Shown: positions 26,170 to 35,588 of the stretch, in pieces | Layout: each line of letters starts with the position of its first letter | How positions within the stretch are numbered: the stretch's first letter is position 1 | Source: Lachnospira sp900551945 | GTDB lineage: Bacteria; Bacillota; Clostridia; Lachnospirales; Lachnospiraceae | DNA length: 42,151 nucleotides | Reading direction: 5' to 3' | NCBI GenBank assembly: GCA_048380335.1 | Contig: DBFCCI010000082.1 | Coordinates: 1-42,151 of the forward strand | The notes under the pieces: generated by a model | Told to the model about the DNA's origin: nothing | The model's input: only the letters and a program-made list of their open reading frames with translations | Database searches by the model: none | Translations under genes and position numbers: made by a program

Positions 26170-26880
26170 TTATTCTTCGTGTTCTTTTCCATAATTGCCA
26201 TAATACTTACCATAGTATTTTCCATAATACTTACCATAGTATCCATCGCCAGATAAGTCAACTTTATTAAGCACACAACCTAAAATCTTACATTGTGTTA
26301 ATCTTAACTGTTCTAGTGACTTTTGAACAAACTTATAACTTACCATATCAGCAGCAACTACAAGAACTGCTCCATCACACTTTTGAGCTACAATTGAAGC
26401 ATCAGTTACACTTCCAAGTGGTGGTGTATCAATAATTACATAATCATATATATCTCTTAATGCTTTAATTAATGTATCAAATGATGAATTATTAAGAAGT
26501 TCTGATGGGTTAGGTGGAACTACACCTGAAAATACAGCATATAAATTTTCCACATTAGTTGTACATATAACTTCATCGAACTTATTCATTCCAGAAAGAT
26601 AATGTGTAAGTCCCTTTGTAGAGCTTGTAATCTTATATCTATTTACAAGAACTGATTTTCTTAAATCGGCATCTATAAATATTACTTTCTTTCCTGACTC
26701 AGCAAGTGAAACAGCAAGATTGAAAGACACACTCGACTTTCCTTCATTCGGAGCTGTACTTGTAAACATTATAACCTTCATATCAGAACCACAAAGCTGT
26801 ATATTAGTTCTTAATGTCTTATATGCTTCGTTACATCTATAATCTGAATCACTAATTTTTTGTATCTTAACTGTAGGCAT
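26170..26880 (-). CDS. Bacterial tyrosine kinase (CpsD/YwqD type)
   Basis: A cytoplasmic BY-kinase that autophosphorylates on a C-terminal Tyr cluster and controls polysaccharide assembly. The 236-residue product has Walker A (STAPNEGKSSVSFNLAVSLA, GKSS 47-50), Walker A' (VIFIDADLRKS, from 66) and Walker B (YVIIDTPPLGSVTDASI). Its tail is four near-copies of YYGK, giving a dense Tyr cluster (about 216-232). The separate transmembrane activator is the adjacent Wzz-like protein, as in other Gram-positives. It starts 5 bp after that gene. Confidence 0.95.
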   Translation of the reverse strand: MPTVKIQKISDSDYRCNEAYKTLRTNIQLCGSDMKVIMFTSTAPNEGKSSVSFNLAVSLAESGKKVIFIDADLRKSVLVNRYKITSSTKGLTHYLSGMNKFDEVICTTNVENLYAVFSGVVPPNPSELLNNSSFDTLIKALRDIYDYVIIDTPPLGSVTDASIVAQKCDGAVLVVAADMVSYKFVQKSLEQLRLTQCKILGCVLNKVDLSGDGYYGKYYGKYYGKYYGNYGKEHEE

Positions 26881-26885
26881 TATTT

Positions 26886-27650
26886 TTATCCTTTCTTTGA
26901 AGACTTTTTCTTTTTCTTACCTTTTTTTCTTGATGATACAACCTCATTACTATCATCAAGTTCTTCTGATACTGGAATAAGAGCAAGTGTGCTTATTCCA
27001 AGATACTTCTCAATATCTTCAGATGTATTAATTCTGTCGTTCATAATAAACTTAACAATAACTACTGCCATAGCAATAATAATTCCAAGTAAACCAGCAA
27101 TAATACCATTTTTAATTACATTTGGGCTTACTGGTTTTTCTGGAAGTTGAGCCGCATCTATTCTTGTAACCTTTTCTGTCTGCATAATCTCGCCAATTGA
27201 ATCAGCAGATACCTCTGCCACCTTATCAGCTATTTCCTTTGCTTCATTCTGGTCGTGACTTGATACTGTTATCTCAAGAACTCGTGTATTAGTTGGTGTA
27301 TTAACATTTATCATTTTAACAAGTTCTTCATTTGTTAAATCAAGCTTTAATTCACTAATAACTTTTTCTGTAACACTTCTACTTGTAACAAGTACAACGT
27401 AATCTTGTGTCAACTGTGTTGATGATTGTAAATCACTGTAAGTTGTAGTTCCTTGACTCTGTCTGTTTAATACATAGAGACTTGTTGTTGACTGATAAGT
27501 AGGCTTTATAAGAAGCTTACTTCCAATTAAAGCTGCCAGTCCAAATATAATTCCGACTAAAACAATTATTACGATTTTACTAAGAATAATCGAAAATATC
27601 TGTCTTAAGTCTATTTCAACTTCATCACTACGTCTTTGTTCTTCTCTCAT
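26886..27650 (-). CDS. Wzz/CapA-type chain-length and kinase-activator protein (YwqC-like)
   Basis: The 254-residue membrane protein has an N-terminal helix (IVIIVLVGIIFGLAALIGSK), an extracellular loop rich in helices and a second helix (NGIIAGLLGIIIAMAVVIVK) preceded by the Pro-rich motif AQLPEKPVSPN. This is the Wzz architecture. The cytoplasmic tail ends in a very basic run (KKGKKKKKSSKKG), where activators of this family contact the BY-kinase. It lies between the PHP phosphatase (8 bp) and the kinase (5 bp), so the three are almost certainly one operon. Confidence 0.92.
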   Translation of the reverse strand: MREEQRRSDEVEIDLRQIFSIILSKIVIIVLVGIIFGLAALIGSKLLIKPTYQSTTSLYVLNRQSQGTTTYSDLQSSTQLTQDYVVLVTSRSVTEKVISELKLDLTNEELVKMINVNTPTNTRVLEITVSSHDQNEAKEIADKVAEVSADSIGEIMQTEKVTRIDAAQLPEKPVSPNVIKNGIIAGLLGIIIAMAVVIVKFIMNDRINTSEDIEKYLGISTLALIPVSEELDDSNEVVSSRKKGKKKKKSSKKG

Positions 27651-27658
27651 TTTTTTAA

Positions 27659-28453
27659 TTATTCCTCCAAATATTTTCCTTGTAATATTAACTCTGCGTT
27701 ATCATGTAATATGCTTTTAGCATAATCATATCCAAATTTTTTACAAACATATTCTGCACATTCTTTTATAAGTGGTGCTCTACCACCATTACTATGTGCA
27801 TCTGTTCCAATGACATCAACCATTTCATCCTTCATAAGTTTTTTAATGAATTTCTTAATATCTTTACCATTAGAACCAATTACCGAACCTGCATTTACCT
27901 GAATAAATGCTCCCATATTTTTTAACTCATATGCTCTGTCAATATCTTTTACTATACACATATATCTTTCAATATGTGCAATTAATGGAATATGACCTGT
28001 CTGTATAATATTACTTATACTTGTTCTCATATAATTATAATCAACTGTAGGCTGATACTCTACAAGAACATATCTTGAGTCACCCATCATAAGATTTTTA
28101 CCATTTTCAAGCTCTTCTGGAATATCTGATGTATAATAGATTTCTCTGCCTAATGCCCACTGCATTTCAGGGCATACATTCTTTACTTGTTCTTTAAATA
28201 CTTCAAATCTCCTTTTAAGCTCTTCATAATCCATACGACACTTAGCTGGGTGATAATGTGGTGTTGCTACAATTTTTCTTGTACCTTCATCATAAGCTGT
28301 CTTAATCATCTCAATACTTGTATTGATATTATTAGGGCCATCATCTACACCATACAAAATATGTATATGAATATCTACAAAACTAAAGTCTATCTTTTTT
28401 CTCAATTTTTCACCGTTCCTATTCTTAACATTATAATTCAATGTTAATTTCAT
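27659..28453 (-). CDS. PHP-family protein-tyrosine phosphatase (CpsB/YwqE type)
   Basis: A metal-dependent phosphatase that reverses BY-kinase phosphorylation. PHP motifs seen: VDIHIHILYGVDDGP (His-x-His), VATPHYHP, REIYYTSD, LIAHIERY and GTDAHSNGG. The C terminus, NAELILQGKYLEE, is typical for CpsB. The start is uncertain. The frame has TTG codons at 28459 and 28456 and an ATG at 28453, all with weak ribosome sites. A TTG further in, giving MRKKIDFSFVDIHIH, has AGGAACGGTG ahead and would yield the usual short N terminus. First gene of the control operon. Confidence 0.92.
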   Translation of the reverse strand: MKLTLNYNVKNRNGEKLRKKIDFSFVDIHIHILYGVDDGPNNINTSIEMIKTAYDEGTRKIVATPHYHPAKCRMDYEELKRRFEVFKEQVKNVCPEMQWALGREIYYTSDIPEELENGKNLMMGDSRYVLVEYQPTVDYNYMRTSISNIIQTGHIPLIAHIERYMCIVKDIDRAYELKNMGAFIQVNAGSVIGSNGKDIKKFIKKLMKDEMVDVIGTDAHSNGGRAPLIKECAEYVCKKFGYDYAKSILHDNAELILQGKYLEE

Positions 28454-28531
28454 CAACAAATATTAAAAATCCTATTTTAATTCAAATACTTTATACAATA
28501 AAGTATAATACCTAGCCTTAATTTACGTCAA

Positions 28532-28571
28532 ATTGACAGACATTGCTATATAATAGCCTCTGTCTGTCAAT
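28532..28571 (-). terminator. thrC terminator
   Basis: Perfect 11-bp stem ATTGACAGACA / TGTCTGTCAAT with an 18-nt loop, 45 bp past the thrC stop on the minus strand, followed by TTGACG and AT-rich DNA. A minor second hairpin may lie at 28580-28605. Also separates thrC from the ywqE promoter region. Confidence 0.65.
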
Positions 28572-28615
28572 ATATAATAAAGCAAATTCACAATCTGCTT
28601 TGCTATCTGATACTG

Positions 28616-30103
28616 TTAAATACCAAGAATTTTCTTTACATTATCGCACATTTCATTAACTTCACATACTGTATCATGAAGTACTGGTGCTGTTCTTATG
28701 TCTTCTATTGCTTGTGGAACTTTAACATTAGAAAGTTTACAAAGTTCATCTACAAGTTCAAAGTCTGACATTGTATCATACTTTGTATCAATTGAATTCA
28801 TAACACTTCTTGTAAACTTATATGGACTTGCTGTTGATGCTATAACTGTCTTAGTTTCATCACCTGTTTCTTTTCTATACTTATCATATACTGTCGCTGC
28901 AACTGATGTATGAGTGTCGATTATATAGTTATCATTTTCATATATCTTCTTAATAGTTGCTGCATCTTCTGCTTCTGTAGCATAGTTGCCATAAAAATCA
29001 CTTAACTGCTCTTTCATCTCTTCTGTAACTTCATACTTTCCAGTATCCTTAAGTAACTTCATAAGTTCAGCATTCTTTTCGGCATTATTGCCTGCTATTC
29101 TATATATAAGTCTTTCAAGGTTACTTGAAATAAGAATATCCATTGATGGTGATGTTGTAAGAATAAATTCTCTATTTCTATCATAAGTTCCTGTTGAGAA
29201 GAAATCATATAATACTTTATTCTCATTAGACGCACATATAAGCTTATTAATTGGAAGTCCCATATTCTTAGCATAAAATGCTGCAAGAATATTACCAAAA
29301 TTACCTGTAGGTACTACAGCATTAATCTTCTCGCCTGCTTTAATCTCGCCTTTAGCAAGAAGTCTTGAATAAGCATACACATAATAAACAATCTGTGGAA
29401 CAAGACGACCTATATTAATTGAATTAGCAGATGAGAACTGATATCCAGCTTCATTCATAACTTTTTCAAGTTCCTTATTGCCAAATATATTCTTAACACC
29501 TGTCTGCGCATCATCAAAATTACCATTAATTCCAATAACGTATGTATTATCACCCTTTTGTGTAACCATCTGCTTTTCTTGAATAGGACTTACACCATTT
29601 TTAGGATAAAATACTATAATCTTAGTTCCCTTCACATCTGCAAAACCTGCAAGAGCAGCCTTACCTGTATCACCTGATGTAGCAGTAAGAATTACTATAT
29701 CATTCTTTACATTATTCTTCTTAGCTGAAGTTATAAGTAAATGTGGTAGAATTGACAATGCCATATCCTTAAATGCTATTGTTGAACCGTGGAATAACTC
29801 AAGAAAATATGCTCCATCAGCTTTAACTATAGGAGCTATTTCTGGTGTATCAAATTTTGCATCGTATGCCTTGTTTATACAGCTTCTTAATTCTTCCTCT
29901 GTAAAATCATCTAACATAAGCTTCATAACTTCATAAGCTACGTCAGCATAAGACATCTTAGATAATTCTTCTAAGCTTTTGTCCAGAGTTGGAATACTTT
30001 CCGGTACAAATAACCCACCATCTGCTGCAAGACCTTTTAAAATTGCTTGTGATGCAGTAACTTTAACGTTATCATTTCTTGTACTTCTGTAAAATAAACT
30101 CAT
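28616..30103 (-). CDS. thrC: Threonine synthase
   Basis: It converts O-phosphohomoserine to threonine with PLP. The 495-residue product starts LFYRSTRNDNVKVTASQAIL and GLAADGGLFVPE, as in long-form threonine synthases. The PLP lysine is in FHGSTIAFKDMAL (Lys112). TATSGDTGKAALAGF binds the phosphate, and GNFGNILAAFYAKNMG is conserved. Length matches the fungal/E. coli-type subgroup. GGAGTAAGAG precedes the ATG. A small GC-rich hairpin (GGCGC/GCGC) in the leader ends close to the ribosome site. It is a single gene, with AP2-like gene divergent upstream. Confidence 0.97.
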   Translation of the reverse strand: MSLFYRSTRNDNVKVTASQAILKGLAADGGLFVPESIPTLDKSLEELSKMSYADVAYEVMKLMLDDFTEEELRSCINKAYDAKFDTPEIAPIVKADGAYFLELFHGSTIAFKDMALSILPHLLITSAKKNNVKNDIVILTATSGDTGKAALAGFADVKGTKIIVFYPKNGVSPIQEKQMVTQKGDNTYVIGINGNFDDAQTGVKNIFGNKELEKVMNEAGYQFSSANSINIGRLVPQIVYYVYAYSRLLAKGEIKAGEKINAVVPTGNFGNILAAFYAKNMGLPINKLICASNENKVLYDFFSTGTYDRNREFILTTSPSMDILISSNLERLIYRIAGNNAEKNAELMKLLKDTGKYEVTEEMKEQLSDFYGNYATEAEDAATIKKIYENDNYIIDTHTSVAATVYDKYRKETGDETKTVIASTASPYKFTRSVMNSIDTKYDTMSDFELVDELCKLSNVKVPQAIEDIRTAPVLHDTVCEVNEMCDNVKKILGI

Positions 30104-30330
30104 CTCTTACTCCATTCCTGCGCAATAGCGCCAGTTATACAATGTGAAAAATAATTCCACATAAACATTAATTTGCAACTATCTATACCTCGTATACATA
30201 GTACAGATAAAATTACACGCAGTATTATACAACAACTTTTATTATTATGACAATAGATATTTACATTTTTTAAAAATTATATTACATTTATATAAAATTG
30301 GACAATTTGGGCATAAGAAATGAGGAATTT

Positions 30331-31155
30331 ATGGCTTCTGGTGTATATAAAACAAATAAAAAGGATGGTTCTGTTTACTATCGAGTTTCAATAACACATA
30401 AAAATAAACATATAAGTCTTGGTAGTTTTGATGATGAAAATATCGCTTTTGATGTATATAGTGATGCTAAAAACATTTTAAATAGTAATTTATTCTCAAT
30501 TAATATAGAAACTTTAACCACAACATATTCCCTTTGTAAATCTTTAATATCATTTGATAAATTTATAACATTGTTAAATTATCGCGATAATAACATTTAC
30601 ATAAAGACTCCTATTTATCTTTGTCACAAATATTTTCTTTATTTTTTATCTCAAGAAACTGTTCTTTATTTTAATGTTGACGATTTATTTTATTATTCCA
30701 ATCACAAAATACTATCAAGAGGGAACTACTACTATGTTAATGACTATGGTATGCAGCTTGCACTTCTTTCAAGATATGGTATTAAGCCACATGCTGTAAT
30801 GGGACGTGATTACATTTTTAGAAATAATAACCCTCACGATTTTCGTTATGAAAATATACAAGTGATTAACAAGTACTTTGGCGTGACTCAACTTTTAAAA
30901 AATGGTCGTGTTATATATAAAACAAAAATTCACATTAATGGTGATTATATTATAGGAACTTATAATACTGAAAATGAAGCGGCTATCGCTTACAATAAAG
31001 CTGTTCATTTAATACAAGACTTTGTAAATATAAGATTTACACAAAATTATATTGAAGATATCTCTAAAATAGAATATGCGGCAACTTACAATCGTATAAG
31101 AATATCTAAGAAATTCTTAGATTACATTACGAGTATTAGTCAGTTACCGCAATAA
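30331..31155 (+). CDS. AP2-domain protein with degenerate HNH-like centre
   Basis: The 274-residue product has an AP2-like DNA-binding unit at each end. The first is at 3-50 (GVYKTNKKDGSVYYRVSITH, then ISLGSFDDENIAFDVYSDA); the second is at about 178-228 (GVTQLLKNGRVIYKTKIHI, then IIGTYNTENEAAIAYNKAV). Between them, GRDYIFRNNNPHDFRYENIQ matches the core of HNH homing nucleases (DHINxNPxDNRxENL), but the His after Asp is replaced by Tyr, so cleavage is doubtful. The frame opens with a TTG at 30298, but GAGG before the ATG at 30331 favours that start. It stands alone, divergent from thrC. It looks like a domesticated homing-endonuclease relative with retained DNA binding; targets unknown. Confidence 0.75.
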   Translation: MASGVYKTNKKDGSVYYRVSITHKNKHISLGSFDDENIAFDVYSDAKNILNSNLFSINIETLTTTYSLCKSLISFDKFITLLNYRDNNIYIKTPIYLCHKYFLYFLSQETVLYFNVDDLFYYSNHKILSRGNYYYVNDYGMQLALLSRYGIKPHAVMGRDYIFRNNNPHDFRYENIQVINKYFGVTQLLKNGRVIYKTKIHINGDYIIGTYNTENEAAIAYNKAVHLIQDFVNIRFTQNYIEDISKIEYAATYNRIRISKKFLDYITSISQLPQ

Positions 31156-31170
31156 TAGACATTTAATATT

Positions 31171-32481
31171 TTATAAAATATATTGGTCTGCCAATTCTTT
31201 AATGCTGTCCCAATCTTTATTAGAAGAATCATCTTGTACAGCTACCACGTAAAAGCCTGCATTTTTAGCAGATGTAACACCATGAAGTGCATCTTCAAAT
31301 ACTATTGTATTTTCAACTTCAAAATTCATCTGCTTTGCAGTTTCCAGATATATGTCAGGATTTCTTTTTGACATTCCTAATCTGTCACTTGTGAATATCT
31401 TATCAAAGCAACTGTCAAGCCCATTTCTTTTTATAGCTTCACAAGCACAGGAATAATCAGAGCTTGTAAGCACGCATAATTTTACTCCATTGTTATGAAG
31501 CTTTTTAATAATTGAAACTATGTGCTTTTTAGCTGGTATTTCATTTTTATACTGCTCTTTTATTATTTCAAGTAATTCTTTTTCTATATCTTCTACTGAA
31601 GCTTCTATTGAATATACTTCTTTTATATGCGCAATTGTTTCTTTAACAGTCATTGAAATAGCTTCTTTTTCTAACTGCTCTGTTATAGTAAACCCTTTTA
31701 AATTTATATAATTTCTTAACAGATTATCCCAATAAGGCATTGAATTAAGTATTGTTCCGTCCATGTCAAATATTGCATACTTTATGTTTTTAGGTACATT
31801 AAACTCACAGCCGACCTTAGAAAAATCAATATTACTTACTTTATTGAAAAGCTGTGAAGTTGCACTGTATACATCTTCATTTGCAAATATCGCAGATATT
31901 ACTGCTACCCCGTCAACACCTGTATGTGCTAATTTATCAACATTATCATAACTTATTCCACCAATCGCAACGATTGGTATATCTATATTGTCTGTAATCT
32001 CAATAAGTGTACTCTTTTCCATATCTTTTGCGTCTTTTTTAGTAGTTGTATGAAATACTGCACCTACGCCAATATAATCTGCGCCTGCTTCCTGCGCCTT
32101 TTTTGCAAGCTCAAGTGTCGGTGCTGTAACTCCTATAATCTTATCATCACCTAGAAGCTGCCTCGCCTTTTCATACTCCATATCACTTTGTCCTATATGA
32201 ACACCATCTGCGTCAATTTCCTTAGCCACATATATGTCATCATTTATTACAAATGGCACGTTATACTTATCAGCAAGCTTCTTAATACGCCTCCCTTCCG
32301 CCACAAGTTCTTCGTGTGTCATATTCTTTTCTCTTAACTGTAAAAATGTAACCCCAGCCTTAAGTGCCTGCTCAACCACCGCCTCAAGAGTTCCCCCCTC
32401 AAGCCACTGTCTGTCAGTAACAGCATATAAAAGCATACTATCTTTATCAAATACCTTATTTCCAATACGTTTCTGTGTCAT
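31171..32481 (-). CDS. thiE: ThiE-HAD fusion: thiamine phosphate synthase plus phosphatase domain
   Basis: Residues about 15-215 are thiamine phosphate synthase, which joins HMP-PP and thiazole phosphate. Seen are LYAVTDRQWL, TFLQLREKN, INDDIYVAKEIDADGVHIGQ, the phosphate loop VFHTTTKKDA and VAIGGIS. Residues about 233-436 are a HAD phosphatase: FDMDGTILNS (238-247, nucleophile Asp), LCVLTSSDY, KRNPDIYLETAK and FEDALHGVTSAKNAGF. The two are joined in one frame with no sign of a frameshift. The HAD part may dephosphorylate thiamine monophosphate or a pathway by-product; that is inference. No TPP riboswitch is apparent in the 300 bp upstream. It is a single gene. Confidence 0.9.
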   Translation of the reverse strand: MTQKRIGNKVFDKDSMLLYAVTDRQWLEGGTLEAVVEQALKAGVTFLQLREKNMTHEELVAEGRRIKKLADKYNVPFVINDDIYVAKEIDADGVHIGQSDMEYEKARQLLGDDKIIGVTAPTLELAKKAQEAGADYIGVGAVFHTTTKKDAKDMEKSTLIEITDNIDIPIVAIGGISYDNVDKLAHTGVDGVAVISAIFANEDVYSATSQLFNKVSNIDFSKVGCEFNVPKNIKYAIFDMDGTILNSMPYWDNLLRNYINLKGFTITEQLEKEAISMTVKETIAHIKEVYSIEASVEDIEKELLEIIKEQYKNEIPAKKHIVSIIKKLHNNGVKLCVLTSSDYSCACEAIKRNGLDSCFDKIFTSDRLGMSKRNPDIYLETAKQMNFEVENTIVFEDALHGVTSAKNAGFYVVAVQDDSSNKDWDSIKELADQYIL

Positions 32482-32790
32482 AACCTTACCCTTCTTATCC
32501 TGTTTTCTTATTATATACTCATATTATTCTTATCAAAATCATATAACAGTTGTACTTGTTATAAACATAAAGTATTATACGCCAGAACTAAAGAAACGTA
32601 AACACTAAAGATAATATATTATTACTATACCATATACACTCCTTATTAATAAATCAACAAACACATAAAACGTAAAATAAACATTCAATATTATATTTAT
32701 AGTACACTTCCCTACTTTACTAACAATTCTCAACTTACTTAACATACAAACAAGCACTCAAAGTAGCAGGGCGCATACACACTTCCGGTA
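32482..32790. other. AT-rich intergenic region upstream of thiE fusion
   Basis: About 300 bp between the thiE start and palindromic repeat B. It is AT-rich with short imperfect inverted repeats only (for example TTATAACAAG / near-partner around 32545). I see no open frame with a ribosome site, no TPP riboswitch motifs (CTGAGA, ACCTGATC) and no clear promoter. Confidence 0.5.
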
Positions 32791-32949
32791 AGCTAGCAGG
32801 GGGAGTATAAAACAGGGAATGCACCATTTAAAGAACAAGCACCTATATTTGTATGACAGTAGCGAACACACTTGTTCGATAATGGCATACAAATATAGGT
32901 GCTTGTACTTTCACTGGTGTGTTCTCGTTTTATACTCCCCCTGCTAGCT
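32791..32949 (+). repeat. Rod-like palindromic repeat, copy B
   Basis: Second family member. Outer arms AGCTAGCAGGGGGAGTATAA and their exact complement form a 22-24 bp stem; the inner arm AAGCACCTATATTTGTATG pairs perfectly with its partner. Arm sequences differ from copies A and C while pairing is kept. The loop blocks CACCATTTAAAGAACAA, CGAACA-cact-TGTTCG and TACTTTCACTGGTGTGT are the same. It ends 9 bp before the stop codon of the ABC permease gene. Confidence 0.92.
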
Positions 32950-32957
32950 GTACCACC

Positions 32958-35588
32958 TTACACATTCTCATTTCTAAGAGTTTCAATAATATTCTTCTTA
33001 TCCATCTGCTTCAAAGAATACTTAGTTATTGAAAGCAACAACACACAAACAGCCAACAAAGATATCCCAATCGCCAAAAAGGGAATATTATACTTAATAA
33101 CAGTTTCAGCCATATACTGATATATCAAATACGAAAGCCCCGTTCCCAAAAGTATACCTATAATTCCTGCCTTACCACCATAAAATAAACTCTCAAGCGC
33201 AACCATTCTATTAAACTCTCGCTTAGTCATACCCACGCAACGAAGCATAGCAAATTCCCTGTTTCTAAGTTCAATAAACGTAGTAATCGTATTAAATATA
33301 TTAGTAATACCAATAAGCGACACAACTACAATAAAGCCATATAAAAATATAGAAACCATCATAATCAAGCTTTGATTTTCTCGCTTACTTGCCGACCTGT
33401 TAAATATTTGAGAATTATCAATTGAATAATTATTAACAAGTACTTCTTGTGCTTTATCAGCGTCATCACAGTTAATGCACATATTAACACTTCTTATATA
33501 CTCATCATACTTGTTCATATACTCGTCACTTACAATAAGCACACCACTACTTATATTTTTCGATATGGCAAATGGAAGCTCATCTGTAACTGCAACAATC
33601 TCTATATCTTGCAATTCTGCATCTTCTCTACCGATTTCTATAGTATAACTTATCTTATCTGATACACCATATTTATACATATCATAATACTTTTGAATTA
33701 CTTTACCATTTTCATCATACTCATAAGTATTTCTTTTGTTATATAAAATACCACCATTTTTAACTTTTTCCTTATCTAGTCCAAGTTGTTTAATATATTC
33801 GTTATATTCTTCATCACCTACACTTACTAAATTAATATAGTATTCACTATCTTCATTGTCATTTATCCACTTTTTATATTCATCAGTAAATTTAGGTTTT
33901 TCACTAAAATTTACATATAAAGTTTTAACAAGTGAATATCTCGTAATGTTTGTAACACTATTTATATCATTTTTTATTTGAGAATAGTATGAGCCTTGTT
34001 CTTCTTGTTTTACACTTAATAAGTACACACTCAAATCAAACCTATCATCTCCTGCATAATAATTCGCCGAATTAATCATAAGCCCAACAAAGCTATTCAT
34101 CGCAATAAATACTGTCATACTTACTACTATTGATATTACTACTACTCTGTACTTTCTTTTGTTACGTTTCATATTTTTATATGCAATTATGCCACCTTCA
34201 CCGAAACATTTCTTAACAAATTTAGGTGTTTTAAGTTTATTTTGTTTAAGCTTTATATCTTCACTGTGAGATATTGCAACTATTGGTGACATTTTTGACG
34301 CCCTTATAGCAGGTTTTAATGCTGATAAAAATATAGTTACAACAGCTAATACAATAGATAGTAGTACACCTAATAAAGATGGTGAAAATACTATTGTCAT
34401 TTCAAAACTTTGTCCCAACAACTTACTTGAAATAATAGTAAGCACATAACAAGCTAAAAGCCCACTTGCAATTCCTAAAGCTATACCAGGTGCACCAATT
34501 GCTATTGCTTCAAAGAATACATTTCTTCTAATCTGGGCAGGTGTTGCGCCAACTGACGCTAACATACCATATTGCTTTGTTCTTTGAGTTATTGATATTG
34601 CAAAACTATTGCTAATACAAAATACTGCAGTCGCTATAATTATAACCATTACAATCGCTGATATTGAATATATAAATGAAATGCTTGAATTACTAAAATC
34701 CATAGTTTGATATCTTATAAGCCAATCATTTACATATACATATCTGCCATTCATCTGTTGTTCTAACTTTTCCCATTCTTTATCACTTAAACTGCTATAA
34801 CTGCCCATATAAGTATTATATAAATTACTGTCAACGTTAAGCATATCTGCAACAATTCCATTTACATCTTTCATTCCTTCTTTAGTAAGAGTCATATAGA
34901 TATTTGACTTATAAAGAGAATTATCATTAACTGAAGAATTAGAATTAATAGATGTTAAAACTGTGTATCCCGGAGCTGACCTTTCTTCTTCTCCATAACA
35001 CAACCTTTCACATATACCAACTACTGTATATGTCTTTGTGTATTTGACTTGTAACTCCTCATCAGTCATATAAGACGAATTTTGAAGCTGTTTTACTCCA
35101 TTTTCCATTCTATCTCCAATATCAAGTGTCATCTTATCTCCAATATTATAAGTAACTCCACCATTCCCCTTTATGTGGCTAGAAATAACTAACTCGGTAT
35201 CGTCTTTAGGAAGTCTGCCACTTACAAGCTTTACACCTGCCTTAGCAAAATCATTTTCATCAAGTGCTTCTACATACAAATATGGTTTATCTTCATTAAT
35301 ACAACCGTCTAATATGGCATACCCTAATTCTTTCATTATAAAAGAACTTTCAACATTCCTATTATTTCTCATAAAATCAATTTCACTGTTATCAACATTG
35401 TATACAGCTACTTGAAAGTCACCGTTTTTTTCTTTCTGTCTTAATATAAGACTGTCACGCAAACTCGAAACCATACCTGCAACTGCTGTAAGAAGTGCTG
35501 TTGACAACATTATAGCTACAACAATAACCATAGTTCTTCTTTTGTTTAATTTTATATTTTTAAATGTCAATCTATTCAGCAGTTTCAT
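32958..35588 (-). CDS. ABC transporter permease, FtsX/MacB-like, two-domain
   Basis: The 876-residue membrane protein has about eight predicted helices: one near 20-42, three in 305-450 (SISAIVMVIIIATAVFCISN and two more), one near 490 and three in the last 150 residues. This gives two FtsX-type domains. Each has the typical cytosolic coupling segment: RTKQYGMLASVGATPAQIRR and NREFAMLRCVGMTKREFNRM. Large extracytoplasmic domains follow helix 1 and helix 5. Such permeases usually export or sense antimicrobial peptides or cell-wall signals rather than import solutes. It overlaps the ATPase gene by 17 bp and belongs with the two-component system upstream. Confidence 0.92.
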   Translation of the reverse strand: MKLLNRLTFKNIKLNKRRTMVIVVAIMLSTALLTAVAGMVSSLRDSLILRQKEKNGDFQVAVYNVDNSEIDFMRNNRNVESSFIMKELGYAILDGCINEDKPYLYVEALDENDFAKAGVKLVSGRLPKDDTELVISSHIKGNGGVTYNIGDKMTLDIGDRMENGVKQLQNSSYMTDEELQVKYTKTYTVVGICERLCYGEEERSAPGYTVLTSINSNSSVNDNSLYKSNIYMTLTKEGMKDVNGIVADMLNVDSNLYNTYMGSYSSLSDKEWEKLEQQMNGRYVYVNDWLIRYQTMDFSNSSISFIYSISAIVMVIIIATAVFCISNSFAISITQRTKQYGMLASVGATPAQIRRNVFFEAIAIGAPGIALGIASGLLACYVLTIISSKLLGQSFEMTIVFSPSLLGVLLSIVLAVVTIFLSALKPAIRASKMSPIVAISHSEDIKLKQNKLKTPKFVKKCFGEGGIIAYKNMKRNKRKYRVVVISIVVSMTVFIAMNSFVGLMINSANYYAGDDRFDLSVYLLSVKQEEQGSYYSQIKNDINSVTNITRYSLVKTLYVNFSEKPKFTDEYKKWINDNEDSEYYINLVSVGDEEYNEYIKQLGLDKEKVKNGGILYNKRNTYEYDENGKVIQKYYDMYKYGVSDKISYTIEIGREDAELQDIEIVAVTDELPFAISKNISSGVLIVSDEYMNKYDEYIRSVNMCINCDDADKAQEVLVNNYSIDNSQIFNRSASKRENQSLIMMVSIFLYGFIVVVSLIGITNIFNTITTFIELRNREFAMLRCVGMTKREFNRMVALESLFYGGKAGIIGILLGTGLSYLIYQYMAETVIKYNIPFLAIGISLLAVCVLLLSITKYSLKQMDKKNIIETLRNENV

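Noticed and set aside
32482..32790. TPP riboswitch upstream of the thiE fusion
   Set aside because: The conserved CUGAGA and ACCUGAUC-type segments were not found in this region on the minus strand.
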